NCBI GenBank assembly: GCA_036004405.1
Contig: DASYRM010000038.1
Coordinates: 1 to 64,000, forward strand
Origin: DASYRM01 sp036004405
GTDB lineage: Bacteria; Acidobacteriota; Vicinamibacteria; Vicinamibacterales; UBA2999
Length of the DNA: 64,000 nucleotides
Reading direction: 5' to 3'
Shown: positions 7,588-18,285 of the stretch, piece after piece
How positions within the stretch are numbered: the stretch's first letter is position 1
How the letters are laid out: each line of letters opens with the position of its first letter
Translations under genes and position numbers: made by a program
Notes under the pieces: model-generated
Told to the model about the DNA's origin: nothing
The model's database searches: none
The model's input: only the letters and a program-made list of their open reading frames with translations

Positions 7588-8868
7588 CTAATTGCTTGGG
7601 CGGAGGAACTTCTGGAACGTCCAGTGGGCCACGTGGGTGCCCTGCTGGCGGGCCTCTTCGTCGGCCGAACGGAAGTGGATGCCGAGCCAGATCCGCGCGT
7701 TGACCACCTGATCGGCCGCGTCGGAGAACCGCTCGTAAGAGCGCGACTTCTGCACGGCCAGCGGCGCGTTGCTCGTCACGGTGAACGCGAACTCGTCGGT
7801 GCCGAAGAAGTGCTGGAGCGTCGTCACCATCGCGGCAGTCACGTTGTTGGCCCCCGACGTGTAGTCGGGATAGTTCGGGTTGTTGATCAGCGGCTCCCAA
7901 TTGGGATCGGGCACGGTGTTGGGGTTACCGTCCGTGTCTCCGAGTTGAATCGCGGTAATCGGCCGCCAGAAGTTGTAGTGGTACTTCGTCTCCCAGCAGC
8001 TGATCACCGCATCGGCTGTCGCCAGGTTGGCCAGCGCGAACAGGCGCGCGCTGTCGCCCAGGCTCGAGATGTGGGCAACGGCAATGGCGCGCAGCGCACG
8101 GTTCCACTGCGCCACGAAGTTCTCGGACCAGAAATATGCGAGGTCGGTCTGCGCGGCGGTGCGCGCCCCGCTGAACCGCGCGCCGAAAGTCTTGACTTCG
8201 TCGTACTCCCGCGCGTACTGCTCGCTCGTCATCGGCGGTGGGGGCTGCGGGCGGAACTGCGAAGGGCGGAGCAGCGTGTACGGTTGCGTCGTTACCAGGT
8301 ACGGCGTGGCCATCGGCGCGAACGACGGCGGCGACGGCGGCGTCCCGATGTACGAGGGCGTCGGTCGCCACGCCCCGGGCTCAGTCGAACCGGTGAACGC
8401 GGGCACGGCGAAGGGCGGCCGATACTGCGTCAGCAGCGCGGCGGCCGCGGCGTCGCCAACCGCCAGGCCGGGATCGCCGATCAGCCCCTGCGCCGTCAGG
8501 TAGTTGAGATAGTCCGCGTCGAGCGATGCCTTCTGCGCCGGGTAGATGCCGACGAGGACGCCGTGGGCGGCCGCGGCCACGGCGGCCGACGGCGACCCGG
8601 ACGCGCCGGGAATCGAGACGTAGTAGGGCTCGAATCGACCTTCGTAGGCCTGCACGGCATCGTGAATGGCAGCGTGCACGAGCGCGACATCGAGGAAACC
8701 CGCGCCGCCCGGTCGCCCGATGGTCACGGCCTTCAGCGTGATGTCGTTCCACGCCGTGACGGCGTCGGCCCAGGCGGGCACAACCGCCGCGAGCCAGATC
8801 CCAGCCACCAGTCCTGCGGTGCGCCGTCGTGTCATCGTGCGCAGCAAGCCCAAACTCTTGTTCCACAT
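7588..8868 (-). CDS. Vanadium haloperoxidase/PAP2-like secreted protein
   Basis: 426 aa, exported (signal peptide to about residue 35, ending AWA). The C-terminal half carries the vanadate/phosphate-binding pattern: Lys295 and Arg302-Pro303 (ETKYHYNFWRP), Ser338-Gly339 in YTSGAN, and GIHFRSADEEARQQG with His398 and Arg400. In the canonical motif the Gly is followed by the acid-base His (SGH); here it is Ala-Asn, so halide oxidation may be impaired or altered. I recall relatives with this variant, so it is a subfamily rather than a single mutation. A GGGAGG site precedes the start. Confidence 0.85.
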   Translation of the reverse strand: MWNKSLGLLRTMTRRRTAGLVAGIWLAAVVPAWADAVTAWNDITLKAVTIGRPGGAGFLDVALVHAAIHDAVQAYEGRFEPYYVSIPGASGSPSAAVAAAAHGVLVGIYPAQKASLDADYLNYLTAQGLIGDPGLAVGDAAAAALLTQYRPPFAVPAFTGSTEPGAWRPTPSYIGTPPSPPSFAPMATPYLVTTQPYTLLRPSQFRPQPPPPMTSEQYAREYDEVKTFGARFSGARTAAQTDLAYFWSENFVAQWNRALRAIAVAHISSLGDSARLFALANLATADAVISCWETKYHYNFWRPITAIQLGDTDGNPNTVPDPNWEPLINNPNYPDYTSGANNVTAAMVTTLQHFFGTDEFAFTVTSNAPLAVQKSRSYERFSDAADQVVNARIWLGIHFRSADEEARQQGTHVAHWTFQKFLRPSN

Positions 8869-8993
8869 ACAAGCCTCCCTGTAGGATCGACACCCAGCTC
8901 AGGCTGGATGCCCGACCCGCATCGTGTGCTGCAGGCCGGCCGGAAGTCGCGGGAGTTCCGGGGGATTTCGGGGGGATTGCGAGAGGCGGAGCG

Positions 8994-9662
8994 GTGACGG
9001 TTCGATTCGGCTCCTTCGCGTTGGCGGCAGACTCTCGGAGACTGACGCGCGGCGGCGGCGATCTGCATCTCACACCGAAGGCGTTCGATCTCCTGATGCT
9101 GCTCGTCGACGCTGCGCCACGCGTCGTCCCGAAGGCGGAGCTGCATGCCCGTTTGTGGCCCGACAGCTTCGTGGCCGACACCACGCTCGTCGGTCTGGTC
9201 AAGGAAGTGCGACGGGCGCTCGGCGACACCGATGGCGCGGCCCCCATCATCCGCACCGTCTCCCGGGTCGGTTATGCCCTCGCCGTCCCCCTCCAGCGCG
9301 GCGCGCGCGACGAGACCGGGCGGGGCCACTGGCTGGTGGCGGACGGGCGGTCGTATCCGCTGCAGGAAGGGGCCAATGCCATCGGCCGGGAGCCGGCTGC
9401 CGCGGTGTGGCTCGACTCGAGCAGCGTGTCGCGGCGCCATGCCATCATCACCGTCCTGCCCACCGAGGCCCGCATCGAAGATGTCGGGAGCAAGAACGGC
9501 ACCGCCGTGAACGGGGCTCAGGTGTCCGGGGCGGTCGCGCTGCGCGACGGCGATCGCGTGTCGATTGGCTCGGTTCCTCTCATCTACCGATCGGCCGCCG
9601 CCACACAGTCCACGGAAACGCACATCAGTACGATTACGCCGGCCGAAACGTTCGAGCAGTAG
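8994..9662 (+). CDS. Winged-helix DNA-binding protein with FHA domain
   Basis: 222 aa. Residues 1-95 form an OmpR-type winged helix (LTPKAFDLLMLLVDAAPRVV, TTLVGLVKEVRRALGD, IRTVSRVGYAL). Residues about 105-205 form a forkhead-associated domain (IGREPAAAVWLDSSSVSRRHAII, EDVGSKNGTAVNG). FHA domains bind phosphothreonine, so this looks like a transcription factor controlled by the Ser/Thr kinase that starts 5 nt downstream. There is no receiver domain. GTG at 8994 follows a purine-rich site; the upstream frame lacks domain content. Confidence 0.9.
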   Translation: MTVRFGSFALAADSRRLTRGGGDLHLTPKAFDLLMLLVDAAPRVVPKAELHARLWPDSFVADTTLVGLVKEVRRALGDTDGAAPIIRTVSRVGYALAVPLQRGARDETGRGHWLVADGRSYPLQEGANAIGREPAAAVWLDSSSVSRRHAIITVLPTEARIEDVGSKNGTAVNGAQVSGAVALRDGDRVSIGSVPLIYRSAAATQSTETHISTITPAETFEQ

Positions 9663-9667
9663 AAGAG

Positions 9668-12319
<2,652 letters not shown>

Positions 12320-12397
12320 GTCGGCGCCGGCGATGCCCACCGAGGGCACTCGGGCGCTCCGCCCCTCAAAACATCAGGGATCGGACGGCACCCGGCG

Positions 12398-12413
12398 TGG
12401 CAGACCACTTGCA
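12398..12413 (+). promoter_or_regulatory. Sigma-54 (RpoN) type promoter for PEGA gene
   Basis: TGGCAGACCACTTGCA matches the -24/-12 consensus TGGCACGNNNNTTGCW, with the GG-to-GC spacing of exactly 10. The predicted start of transcription is near 12424, leaving a 12-nt leader that holds AGGAGG (12425-12430) before the GTG at 12436. Confidence 0.7.
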
Positions 12414-12435
12414 GCCGCTCCCCTAGGAGGCGCAC

Positions 12436-13434
12436 GTGACAAGGGTTCTACTGGCAAGTGGGCTCGTCGCCGCGACGCTCTGGGCCGCCGGGCCGGCGGC
12501 CGCGCAGGCTGGGGGCGTGGTCGGCTCCAGTCGCCAGGCGGAAGACCGGCGAGTGGACGAAAGCTCCCGGCAGACCCAGGCCGTCCGCCAGACCGAGGCG
12601 CCCAAACCCGCGGACAGCCACAAACAATTCGACACGGCCAAGGGCGAAGCCAAATCCGCCTCTCAGCGGCAGCCTGAACCGCAACGCCAGGCGGAGCCGC
12701 AACGGCAGCACGAGCCCCAGCGCCAGGCGGCGCCCGGCCGGCAGGACAACTCCGGTCACTGGAACGATCCCGGTCCGGCGTGGCGGTCCAACGGTCCTGC
12801 CTGGCGCGACCAGAACGACCGGCCGAACGCACCGCGCCCCGGCGAAGATGCCTTCCGGTCGAACGGGAACACCTACGCCCCGCGTAACGGCGACCGGCGC
12901 CGCGACCGCGACTCCCGCTACGACCGCGGCCGCAAAGACAACAGCAACACCTACTACAGCTATCCGTACATCATGCCGTTCGGCTTCGGAGCGTACGTGC
13001 CGTCGGCGATTCAACTCGAGCCGGCACCCGCCCCCGCACCCGCTGCGCCTTCGAACGACGAGCCTCCGCTCGGCTTCCTGCAGCTGCGCGTGCAGCCGCG
13101 CACCGCCGAGGTGTACGTGGACGGTGCGCTCGCCGGCACCGTGGACGATTTCGGCGGCCGCGGCGCCAGGATGGTGCCGGCGGGACCCCACCGCGTGGAG
13201 ATTGTGGCGCCCGGCTACGAGACGCTGACCTTCGACGTGCGCGTCCCCGAGAACGACACGGTCACGTTCACGCGCGAGCTCGAGCCGGCGGTCCAGCGAT
13301 CGGCGCCGCCGCCCGTGGTGATCCCGCACAAGGCGCTCTACGTCGTGCCGCAGTGCTACATCGGCGACCGTCCTCCCCTGCCGAGCGACATGCCGGCCGG
13401 CTGCCGCGTGGAAGACGTGCGCGTCATTCCTTGA
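12436..13434 (+). CDS. Secreted PEGA-domain protein
   Basis: 332 aa. Signal peptide to about residue 24 (AAGPAAAQA), then a very polar low-complexity region with repeated PEPQRQ/AEPQRQ units (residues about 75-97) and an Arg/Asp/Asn-rich stretch, then a PEGA-like domain (about 215-285: LGFLQLRVQPRTAEVYVDGALAG, VPAGPHRVEIVAPGYETLTFDV). PEGA domains occur in cell-surface proteins and are thought to bind carbohydrate or envelope partners. GTG start with AGGAGG and a sigma-54-type promoter directly upstream, so regulated expression is likely. Confidence 0.85.
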   Translation: MTRVLLASGLVAATLWAAGPAAAQAGGVVGSSRQAEDRRVDESSRQTQAVRQTEAPKPADSHKQFDTAKGEAKSASQRQPEPQRQAEPQRQHEPQRQAAPGRQDNSGHWNDPGPAWRSNGPAWRDQNDRPNAPRPGEDAFRSNGNTYAPRNGDRRRDRDSRYDRGRKDNSNTYYSYPYIMPFGFGAYVPSAIQLEPAPAPAPAAPSNDEPPLGFLQLRVQPRTAEVYVDGALAGTVDDFGGRGARMVPAGPHRVEIVAPGYETLTFDVRVPENDTVTFTRELEPAVQRSAPPPVVIPHKALYVVPQCYIGDRPPLPSDMPAGCRVEDVRVIP

Positions 13435-13466
13435 GCCCTGGGCCGTGAGCCCTGAGCCATTCCATA
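13433..13466. repeat. Degenerate GAGCCCTG heptad/octad repeats
   Basis: GAGCCCTG, GGCCGT, GAGCCCTG, AGCC units in the spacer between the PEGA and GNAT genes. It resembles 2443-2495 and 21249-21277. Confidence 0.4.
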
Positions 13467-13468
13467 AT
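13463..13468 (+). promoter_or_regulatory. -10 box CATAAT of a probable leaderless gene
   Basis: It ends 5 nt before the ATG at 13474, which has no Shine-Dalgarno site. No clear -35 element. Confidence 0.45.
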
Positions 13469-13473
13469 TCGGA

Positions 13474-13956
13474 ATGGCTCTCGATATCCGTCCCGCGACC
13501 GCTCGCGACGTTCCGCTCATCCTCGACTTCGTCCGCGGCCTTGCCGAGTACGAACGCATGCTCGATCAGGTCGAAGCGACCGAAGCGCGCCTGCACGCAT
13601 CGCTGTTCCCCGACGACGGTGGCGCGCCGGCCGCTCACTGCGTGATCGGATCGGTGGACGGCGCGCCGGCGGGCTTCGCGCTCTACTTCTTCAACTACTC
13701 GACGTTCCTGGCCCGCCCCGGGCTGTACCTGGAAGATCTGTTCGTGGAGCCGGAGTTCAGGGGAGCCGGCCTCGGCAAAGCGCTGCTGCTCCACCTGGCC
13801 GCGCTGGCTCACGAGCGCGGCTGCGGGCGGATGGAGTGGGCCGTCCTGGACTGGAACGAGCCGGCCATCGGCTTCTACGAAGCGCTCGGCGCGAAACGGC
13901 TCCTCGATTGGCAGATCTGCCGGCTGGATAGCGCGATGTTGGAACGCCTGTCGTAG
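13474..13956 (+). CDS. GNAT acetyltransferase, diamine acetyltransferase-like
   Basis: 160 aa, a complete single GNAT domain. Landmarks are YEDLFVEPEFRGAGLGKALL-like motif A (here LYLEDLFVEP then RGAGLGKALL), LAEYERM near the N-terminus, NYSTFLARPGLY, and RMEWAVLDWNEPAIGFYEALGA. This set resembles spermidine/spermine N-acetyltransferase-type proteins, so a polyamine or similar small amine substrate is plausible. It starts without an SD site, 5 nt after a -10 box. Its TAG stop is part of the GTAG of the hairpin at 13953-13984. Confidence 0.85.
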   Translation: MALDIRPATARDVPLILDFVRGLAEYERMLDQVEATEARLHASLFPDDGGAPAAHCVIGSVDGAPAGFALYFFNYSTFLARPGLYLEDLFVEPEFRGAGLGKALLLHLAALAHERGCGRMEWAVLDWNEPAIGFYEALGAKRLLDWQICRLDSAMLERLS

Positions 13957-13984
13957 AGGCGGACCTCAAGAGGTCCGCCTCTAC
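13953..13984. repeat. Perfect GTAG...CTAC palindrome between convergent genes
   Basis: Arms of 15 bases (GTAGAGGCGGACCTC and its complement) around an AA loop. GTAG stands at both feet. It provides the stop codon of the plus-strand GNAT (13954-13956) and of the minus-strand gene (13981-13983), and is well placed as a bidirectional terminator. Confidence 0.85.
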
Positions 13985-14517
13985 GTACTTCGTGCGCGGC
14001 GTCGGCGCAGCAGGCGCAGGGTCCAGAGAAATCCCACCGCCAGGAACGGCAGCACGTAGACGGCCAGGAGCGGCAGCGGCGGCCGCAGGTCGTAGGTCGC
14101 CTGCACACGCGTGCCGACGGCGCCCGCGCCCCACGGCCCGTCCACGATCACCCGCACGGCGAACGACCCTTCGTGATCCATCACCAGGCCAGCGTACTGA
14201 CGCGCGACATCACCATCGACCGGCGTGGCCGCCACCTCGACGAACGGCCCGTCGCGATCGAGCGGCCGGATGGCCACGCGGGCCCGCGTCGCGGACGGAA
14301 GAGTGCCGTCGCGGCCCGGCTCGATGACGACCCAGAACTGACCGCCCGGCATCCGGTCGTCGGTAGCGTCGGGGTCGGTCCAGAGCGACAGGCGATACGC
14401 GCCGGCGGTCTGGTGCGAGACCACCGGGTAGGGCGGCCCACTGTGCGCCGCCGCCGGCTGCGCCGCCAGCAGCGCGAGGAGCCCAAGCGTGACGCGACCG
14501 ACAACTCGAGCTCTCAT
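13981..14517 (-). CDS. Secreted protein with C-terminal membrane tail, last gene of redox operon
   Basis: 178 aa. Signal peptide (LGLLALLAAQPAAA), then a beta-rich extracytoplasmic domain beginning AHSGPPYPVVSHQTAGAYRL and containing DPDATDDRMPGGQFWVVIEP and GSFAVRVIVDG, then a C-terminal helix (LLAVYVLPFLAVGFLWTL) and a positive tail RLLRRRRARST. The domain looks FixH/YtkA-like, but I cannot assign it firmly. Its ATG overlaps the stop of the iron-sulfur gene by 4 bp. The stop codon is inside the palindrome 13953-13984. Confidence 0.7.
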   Translation of the reverse strand: MRARVVGRVTLGLLALLAAQPAAAHSGPPYPVVSHQTAGAYRLSLWTDPDATDDRMPGGQFWVVIEPGRDGTLPSATRARVAIRPLDRDGPFVEVAATPVDGDVARQYAGLVMDHEGSFAVRVIVDGPWGAGAVGTRVQATYDLRPPLPLLAVYVLPFLAVGFLWTLRLLRRRRARST

Positions 14518-15956
14518 CCCAACGCCCCCGCCCCCGCGGCGCGCATCTCCATCGGCTGCGCCAGCATCCACACCGCCGCGGCGAAGAGCAGCAGCGTCAC
14601 CACCACCCAGGGCATCGCCGCCGCAAGCGGGCGCGACGGGCTCTCGCGCTCTGCGATCAGGTAGGTCACGGCCACGGAGCCCATCGCGCCAAGAGCGAGC
14701 AGCCCGAGTTGGAGCGGAAACAGCGCGCCGGGCGGCGCCCCTACCCACGTCCACCACGGCCCGCCCAGCCAGGCCCGCCCGGAGAGATCGAGCACCGCAC
14801 TCTGCGTCACCGGCACCACGGTGAAGAAACCTGTGAGGAGATGGAATGCGTAATGCGCCGCCCACACGCCGGCGCCGAGGGGTACGAGCCCGTACACGAA
14901 GGCTAGCAGCTGCCGCCGGATCGGCGAGCCGATCACGGCGGCGGACCACGACGCGGCGCCACCGAGCAGCACCGCCGGAGCGAACCCGAGTGCCAGCACG
15001 AAGAGCACGCCCAGCACCATCGCCTCGCTGGTGGTACCGAGCCAGGCCCCGATCTGCCGTTCGAGCGTGTAGACCGGTGTAATCATCCCGAGGGCGTTGA
15101 TCAGCGCGCCGAACACGAACACGGCCACCAGCGCCGCCAGGTCCCACCGCTGGGCGAGCCGGCCGATACCGGACCGCCGCCGTCCGTCGGCGATTTCAAA
15201 GGCGGGTACGCGCGTGGCGAGCGCGATGTTGTCGTGCGGGCAGGCCTGCACGCAGTCGAGGCACAAGGTGCAATCCAGGTTGCCGACCTTCGCGGGCAGG
15301 AAGAGCGCCAGCTCGCATCCGCGCCGCACGACGTGCAGCGGCGCCTCGGGAGCCCGCCGCCCTTTGATGCAATCCACGGTACGGCAGGCGCTGCACGTCG
15401 CGGGCTCGCGCACCCGCAGCTCGAACGGCGACAGCATCGACGTCACGAAGTTGAACTGTCCGATCGGGCACACGTACTTGCAGAAGCTGGCGCCCGCAAA
15501 CACGGTATCGATGGCGAGCGCGGCGCCGAAGTAGGCGAGGACGAGCCACGCGGTGGCGCGCGGCAGCGCCCACAGGTCGAAGAGCTCGTACACGAACAGA
15601 ATCGCGATGAAGAGCCCGATGGCCGGCCACTTGCGCCGGAGCCAGCGCGGCCAGCGTGCCGCCGGGGCGTGGAGACGGCGAGCGGCGTCGCGCACCAGGA
15701 TGAAGGGGCAGCCGGTGCAGAACAGGTTCCCGGCTGCGAGCAGCGCGACGATCAACAGCCCGCGGTAGTGCACCCACGTCAGGACGGTGGCCAGGTTCGC
15801 CGGCGCCAGCTGCGGGCCGGCGAGGCCGTGGAGCACCATCAGGGCGGCCACGGCCAGCAGCACGAGCTGCAAAGCCGTCCGCGCGTGCCTCCACCGGAGC
15901 GCCGGACCGATGACCGGCCACGAGAAGACGTCGGATCCGATCGCGGGTGTCGTCAC
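14514..15956 (-). CDS. NapH/NosR-like 4Fe-4S membrane ferredoxin
   Basis: 480 aa polytopic membrane protein with cysteine motifs FCTGCP, FCKYVCPIGQFNF, CSACRTVDC and a ferredoxin-like LDCTLCLDCVQACPHDNI. This set is typical of NapH, of the C-terminal part of NosR, and of the CcoG/FixG group, which carry electrons across the membrane or maturate metal sites. After the ferredoxin part there are further helices (ALVAVFVFGALINALGMI, MVLGVLFVLALGFAPAVLL and others) that exceed the NapH plan. GTG start; 4-bp overlaps with both neighbours (15953-15956 and 14514-14517) show tight translational coupling. The partner enzyme is not evident. Confidence 0.85.
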   Translation of the reverse strand: MTTPAIGSDVFSWPVIGPALRWRHARTALQLVLLAVAALMVLHGLAGPQLAPANLATVLTWVHYRGLLIVALLAAGNLFCTGCPFILVRDAARRLHAPAARWPRWLRRKWPAIGLFIAILFVYELFDLWALPRATAWLVLAYFGAALAIDTVFAGASFCKYVCPIGQFNFVTSMLSPFELRVREPATCSACRTVDCIKGRRAPEAPLHVVRRGCELALFLPAKVGNLDCTLCLDCVQACPHDNIALATRVPAFEIADGRRRSGIGRLAQRWDLAALVAVFVFGALINALGMITPVYTLERQIGAWLGTTSEAMVLGVLFVLALGFAPAVLLGGAASWSAAVIGSPIRRQLLAFVYGLVPLGAGVWAAHYAFHLLTGFFTVVPVTQSAVLDLSGRAWLGGPWWTWVGAPPGALFPLQLGLLALGAMGSVAVTYLIAERESPSRPLAAAMPWVVVTLLLFAAAVWMLAQPMEMRAAGAGALG

Positions 15957-16363
15957 TCCGGCGGCCGCACGCGGCGGACGTCCTCCTGTAGATCGATGGG
16001 CCGGCCGTCCTGGCGCGTCCCTTGCACCCGCACCACCCAGTCGCCCGCCATGGTGAAGCGCACGCGGGCACGATAGCCGCCGCGGCCCTGCTCCTCCACC
16101 GCCGCCGTCACCGGCGCCATACCCGGGTGCGCCATGAACGCCTCGAGCTGCAGATGCGCGCCGGTCACCGGCCGCGCCATCGCTTCGTTCAGCTGGATCT
16201 CTGCGACCGAGTCGCGGCCGGCGGCCGGATCAGGCGTCCAGTGAATGGTGAGGTGCGGCGCCGCCGCGCCGTCGGGCGTCGTGCACGCGGCCACGAGCAC
16301 CAGCAAGGACCCCGCGATGTACGCGAGCGGACGGCGCGCAGCCGGGCCGCCGCGCCGCGTCAC
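15953..16363 (-). CDS. FixH/YtkA-like lipoprotein
   Basis: 136 aa. Lipobox VAACT with its Cys near residue 26, then a small beta-sandwich-like domain with LTIHWTPDPAAG, VTGAHLQLEAFMAHPGMAPV and GYRARVRFTMAGDWVVRVQG. This pattern matches FixH/YtkA-type domains seen with copper handling and cytochrome oxidase maturation. GTG start overlapping the upstream stop by 4 bp (16360-16363), and its stop overlaps the next start by 4 bp. The longer open frame to 16975 is an out-of-frame read of the upstream gene. Confidence 0.75.
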   Translation of the reverse strand: MTRRGGPAARRPLAYIAGSLLVLVAACTTPDGAAAPHLTIHWTPDPAAGRDSVAEIQLNEAMARPVTGAHLQLEAFMAHPGMAPVTAAVEEQGRGGYRARVRFTMAGDWVVRVQGTRQDGRPIDLQEDVRRVRPPE

Positions 16364-17007
16364 GCGGTGGCGGTCACGCCATGATCCCAGCTGCAGGTGC
16401 ACTTCAGCCTCGCGGCCGACGGCGGCGGGAACATGTGGTAATACATCGCCACGGACATCGGGATGAACACGATGGTGTTGTAGAAAAGGTGCAGCTCCAC
16501 GCGCGGCACGAAGAACTGGACGAGGCTCGTCGGCACTGGCGCCCCACCCAGGTTGTGACCGCTCCAGTACTGCGCGAGCAAGAGGAAGTGTTCGATGTGG
16601 TGGAAGAACTGGATGCCGAGCGCGATCGTCCACCAGCGGCGATCCTCGCGGCCCAAGAACCCCGGCCGCAGCGTCCACAGCCCCACGAGCATCACCACCG
16701 CGTAGCCGTAGTGCAGCAGCTCGCTCTTGATGATCCACGGATAGAAGTAGCCGAGGAGGCCGCGCGCCTCGGGCACCGGCCAGCCGAGCGCATAAATCTG
16801 CAGCGTCTGCAGCAGATGCTCCGCCCAGTGGGCGAGCACGATCAGCATGAACACCTGCATCGCCCGCTCGTGCCACGGGCCGTTGAGGCGCTCCACGAAC
16901 GAGATCTGGTCGCCGGCCGGCTGCGCGTGGACGATGGGCGTGGCGTGCATCCGAGTCTCGGCGATCGTAGCGCACCCGGGCCAGGCGAACGCATTATGCG
17001 AATGCAT
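16360..17007 (-). CDS. His-rich polytopic membrane protein, first gene of redox operon
   Basis: 215 aa with about five hydrophobic segments (MQVFMLIVLAHWAEHLL, LLHYGYAVVMLVGLW, TIALGIQFFHHIEHFLLLA, YNTIVFIPMSVAMYYHMF). Histidines cluster within or beside the helices (HWAEH, HYGYA, FFHHIEH, VELHLFY, YYHMFPPP), which suggests heme or metal ligands; this is inference. No named family is recognised. The start may be ATG 17007 or ATG 16950 (MHATPIVHAQ); neither has a good SD site. Four genes from here to 13981 overlap by 4 bp each and form one transcript. Confidence 0.75.
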   Translation of the reverse strand: MHSHNAFAWPGCATIAETRMHATPIVHAQPAGDQISFVERLNGPWHERAMQVFMLIVLAHWAEHLLQTLQIYALGWPVPEARGLLGYFYPWIIKSELLHYGYAVVMLVGLWTLRPGFLGREDRRWWTIALGIQFFHHIEHFLLLAQYWSGHNLGGAPVPTSLVQFFVPRVELHLFYNTIVFIPMSVAMYYHMFPPPSAARLKCTCSWDHGVTATA

Positions 17008-17021
17008 TAGGCCGGGTTCCT

Positions 17022-17055
17022 ACCCACCTGACCCACACGCCCTACCCGCCTTACC
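17022..17055. repeat. Variant ACCCACCTG/ACCCGCCTT nonamers
   Basis: ACCCACCTGACCCAC...CTACCCGCCTTACC, a degenerate copy of the nonamer array at 1616-1642. Confidence 0.45.
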
Positions 17056-17062
17056 AGCCCTG

Positions 17063-17068
17063 TACAAT
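17063..17068 (+). promoter_or_regulatory. -10 box TACAAT of a probable leaderless gene
   Basis: It ends 6 nt before GTG at 17075, which has no SD site. Confidence 0.4.
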
Positions 17069-17074
17069 TCGCCC

Positions 17075-17272
17075 GTGCGCGCTTCTGTCGTCATTCGCGC
17101 CGCGCTGTCGGCATTCATCCTGGTCCTGTTCGTCATTGCCGGCATGGGGTGGACGTGGGCCAGCACCCACCAGACGCCGTCACAGGCGCTGGCCAGCCAC
17201 GCCGTCCTGCTGCTCAGCGCCGTGGCCGGGGTGATCGGGCTGGTGGCGTTGTGGCGCGGATCGCGCGCCTGA
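17075..17272 (+). CDS. Small two-helix membrane protein
   Basis: 65 aa from GTG 17075. Two hydrophobic helices (VVIRAALSAFILVLFVIAGM and ASHAVLLLSAVAGVIGLVAL) are joined by a short polar loop STHQTPSQAL. No family recognised. The call rests on the clean hydrophobic pattern and the TACAAT box 6 nt upstream. It is divergent from the redox operon. Confidence 0.45.
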   Translation: MRASVVIRAALSAFILVLFVIAGMGWTWASTHQTPSQALASHAVLLLSAVAGVIGLVALWRGSRA

Positions 17273-17283
17273 TGGATTGAGGG

Positions 17284-18180
17284 TTACGACCGCCGGCGAG
17301 AGCGCTGATACCACTCGCGCCACGCCGCGGCGTCTTGCGGCAGCGACTGCCCGGTGATGTCACGCAAGGCCTGGAACACCCATCCCCGCGTCTGGTCGTC
17401 GAGCGACGGATCATCGGCGTAGTCGAGGAACCGCGGCACGGCCCGGCGGCGCTGCTCGGCGCTGAACATGCCCGACTGCGCCAGGCCACACGCGGCGCGT
17501 TCCCGCACCGACGCGGCCGGGTCGTCGTGGAACACCGCGAGCAGCGGCTCGATGGCGGCGTCGGCCGCCAGGAACGCCAGCCCTTCCACGGCCCAGTAAC
17601 GGATGTTCTGGTTGTCGTCGTGAATCGACGCCATCAGGATGTCGAAGACGCGCTCGGGTTCGAGCCCGCGGTTGCCGAGCAGCGCCAGGTCCCACATCGC
17701 GTTCACGCGCACGCCCTGCTCGCCCTCGCGTGCGATCGGCTCGAGCCCTTCGAGCGTCTCGGCCGACTTCACCAGCCCGCGCCCCGCGATGTCCACTTCG
17801 ACGCCGGCCACGCGCACGGTCAGATCGCTCGAGTTGATCGCCGTCCTGAAGAGCGAATCCAGCCTGCCGTTCAACTCGATTCGGCCGCGCCAGCCGCGCA
17901 CGCGCGCGGCAATCTGCTCGTTGGCGCCCTGGTAGTGGTTGATCGCGCGCTCCAGCAGGAGCTCCGCCTGTGCCTGCGGCGTCATCCCGTCGAGCGCCTC
18001 GGTTTCGTGCTCCGACAGCACGTTGGCCGACGACGGAACCGGCGGATCGGTGAGCCCGATCGCGCGCGCCACCGGCTGCCAGGCGGCTTCGAGCGCTCCG
18101 TGGCCGGCGGCGAACATGCCCAGCACGAAGGCCACCGACGCAAGAAGCGTCGAACGGGCGCCGAACGAGCGTGCGGTCAT
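17284..18180 (-). CDS. HEAT-repeat protein with N-terminal membrane anchor
   Basis: 298 aa from ATG 18180. One N-terminal hydrophobic segment (LLASVAFVLGMFAAGHGAL) is followed by a region with SEHETEALDGMTPQAQAELLLERAI and then HEAT-like helical pairs (RVNAMWDLALLGN, NIRYWAVEGLAFLAADAAIEPLLAVFHDDPAASVRERAACGLAQSG in segments). HEAT repeats are binding scaffolds; the partner is unknown. The frame extends to 18234, but no start there has better support. Stands alone, upstream of the FAD oxidoreductase on the same strand order. Confidence 0.75.
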   Translation of the reverse strand: MTARSFGARSTLLASVAFVLGMFAAGHGALEAAWQPVARAIGLTDPPVPSSANVLSEHETEALDGMTPQAQAELLLERAINHYQGANEQIAARVRGWRGRIELNGRLDSLFRTAINSSDLTVRVAGVEVDIAGRGLVKSAETLEGLEPIAREGEQGVRVNAMWDLALLGNRGLEPERVFDILMASIHDDNQNIRYWAVEGLAFLAADAAIEPLLAVFHDDPAASVRERAACGLAQSGMFSAEQRRRAVPRFLDYADDPSLDDQTRGWVFQALRDITGQSLPQDAAAWREWYQRSRRRS

Positions 18181-18285
18181 CCAGGGGCCAGGCGCAAACG
18201 CGATGCCCACGCCGTCGCGTGCAGTCGAAGGCACTCCCGGCCGCCGCCGTGTCGTGACATGACACAGCGGCTCACGACTCCGTCG

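Noticed and set aside
8924..9667. N-terminal extension of the Ser/Thr kinase frame
   Set aside because: It reads the winged-helix-FHA gene in another frame; kinase homology starts at ATG 9668.
18193..18209. Sigma-54-like GGGCATCGCGTTTGC on the minus strand before the HEAT gene
   Set aside because: The spacing fits but the base after TTTGC is G, the start would be only 2 nt downstream, and there is no SD; not strong enough to call.
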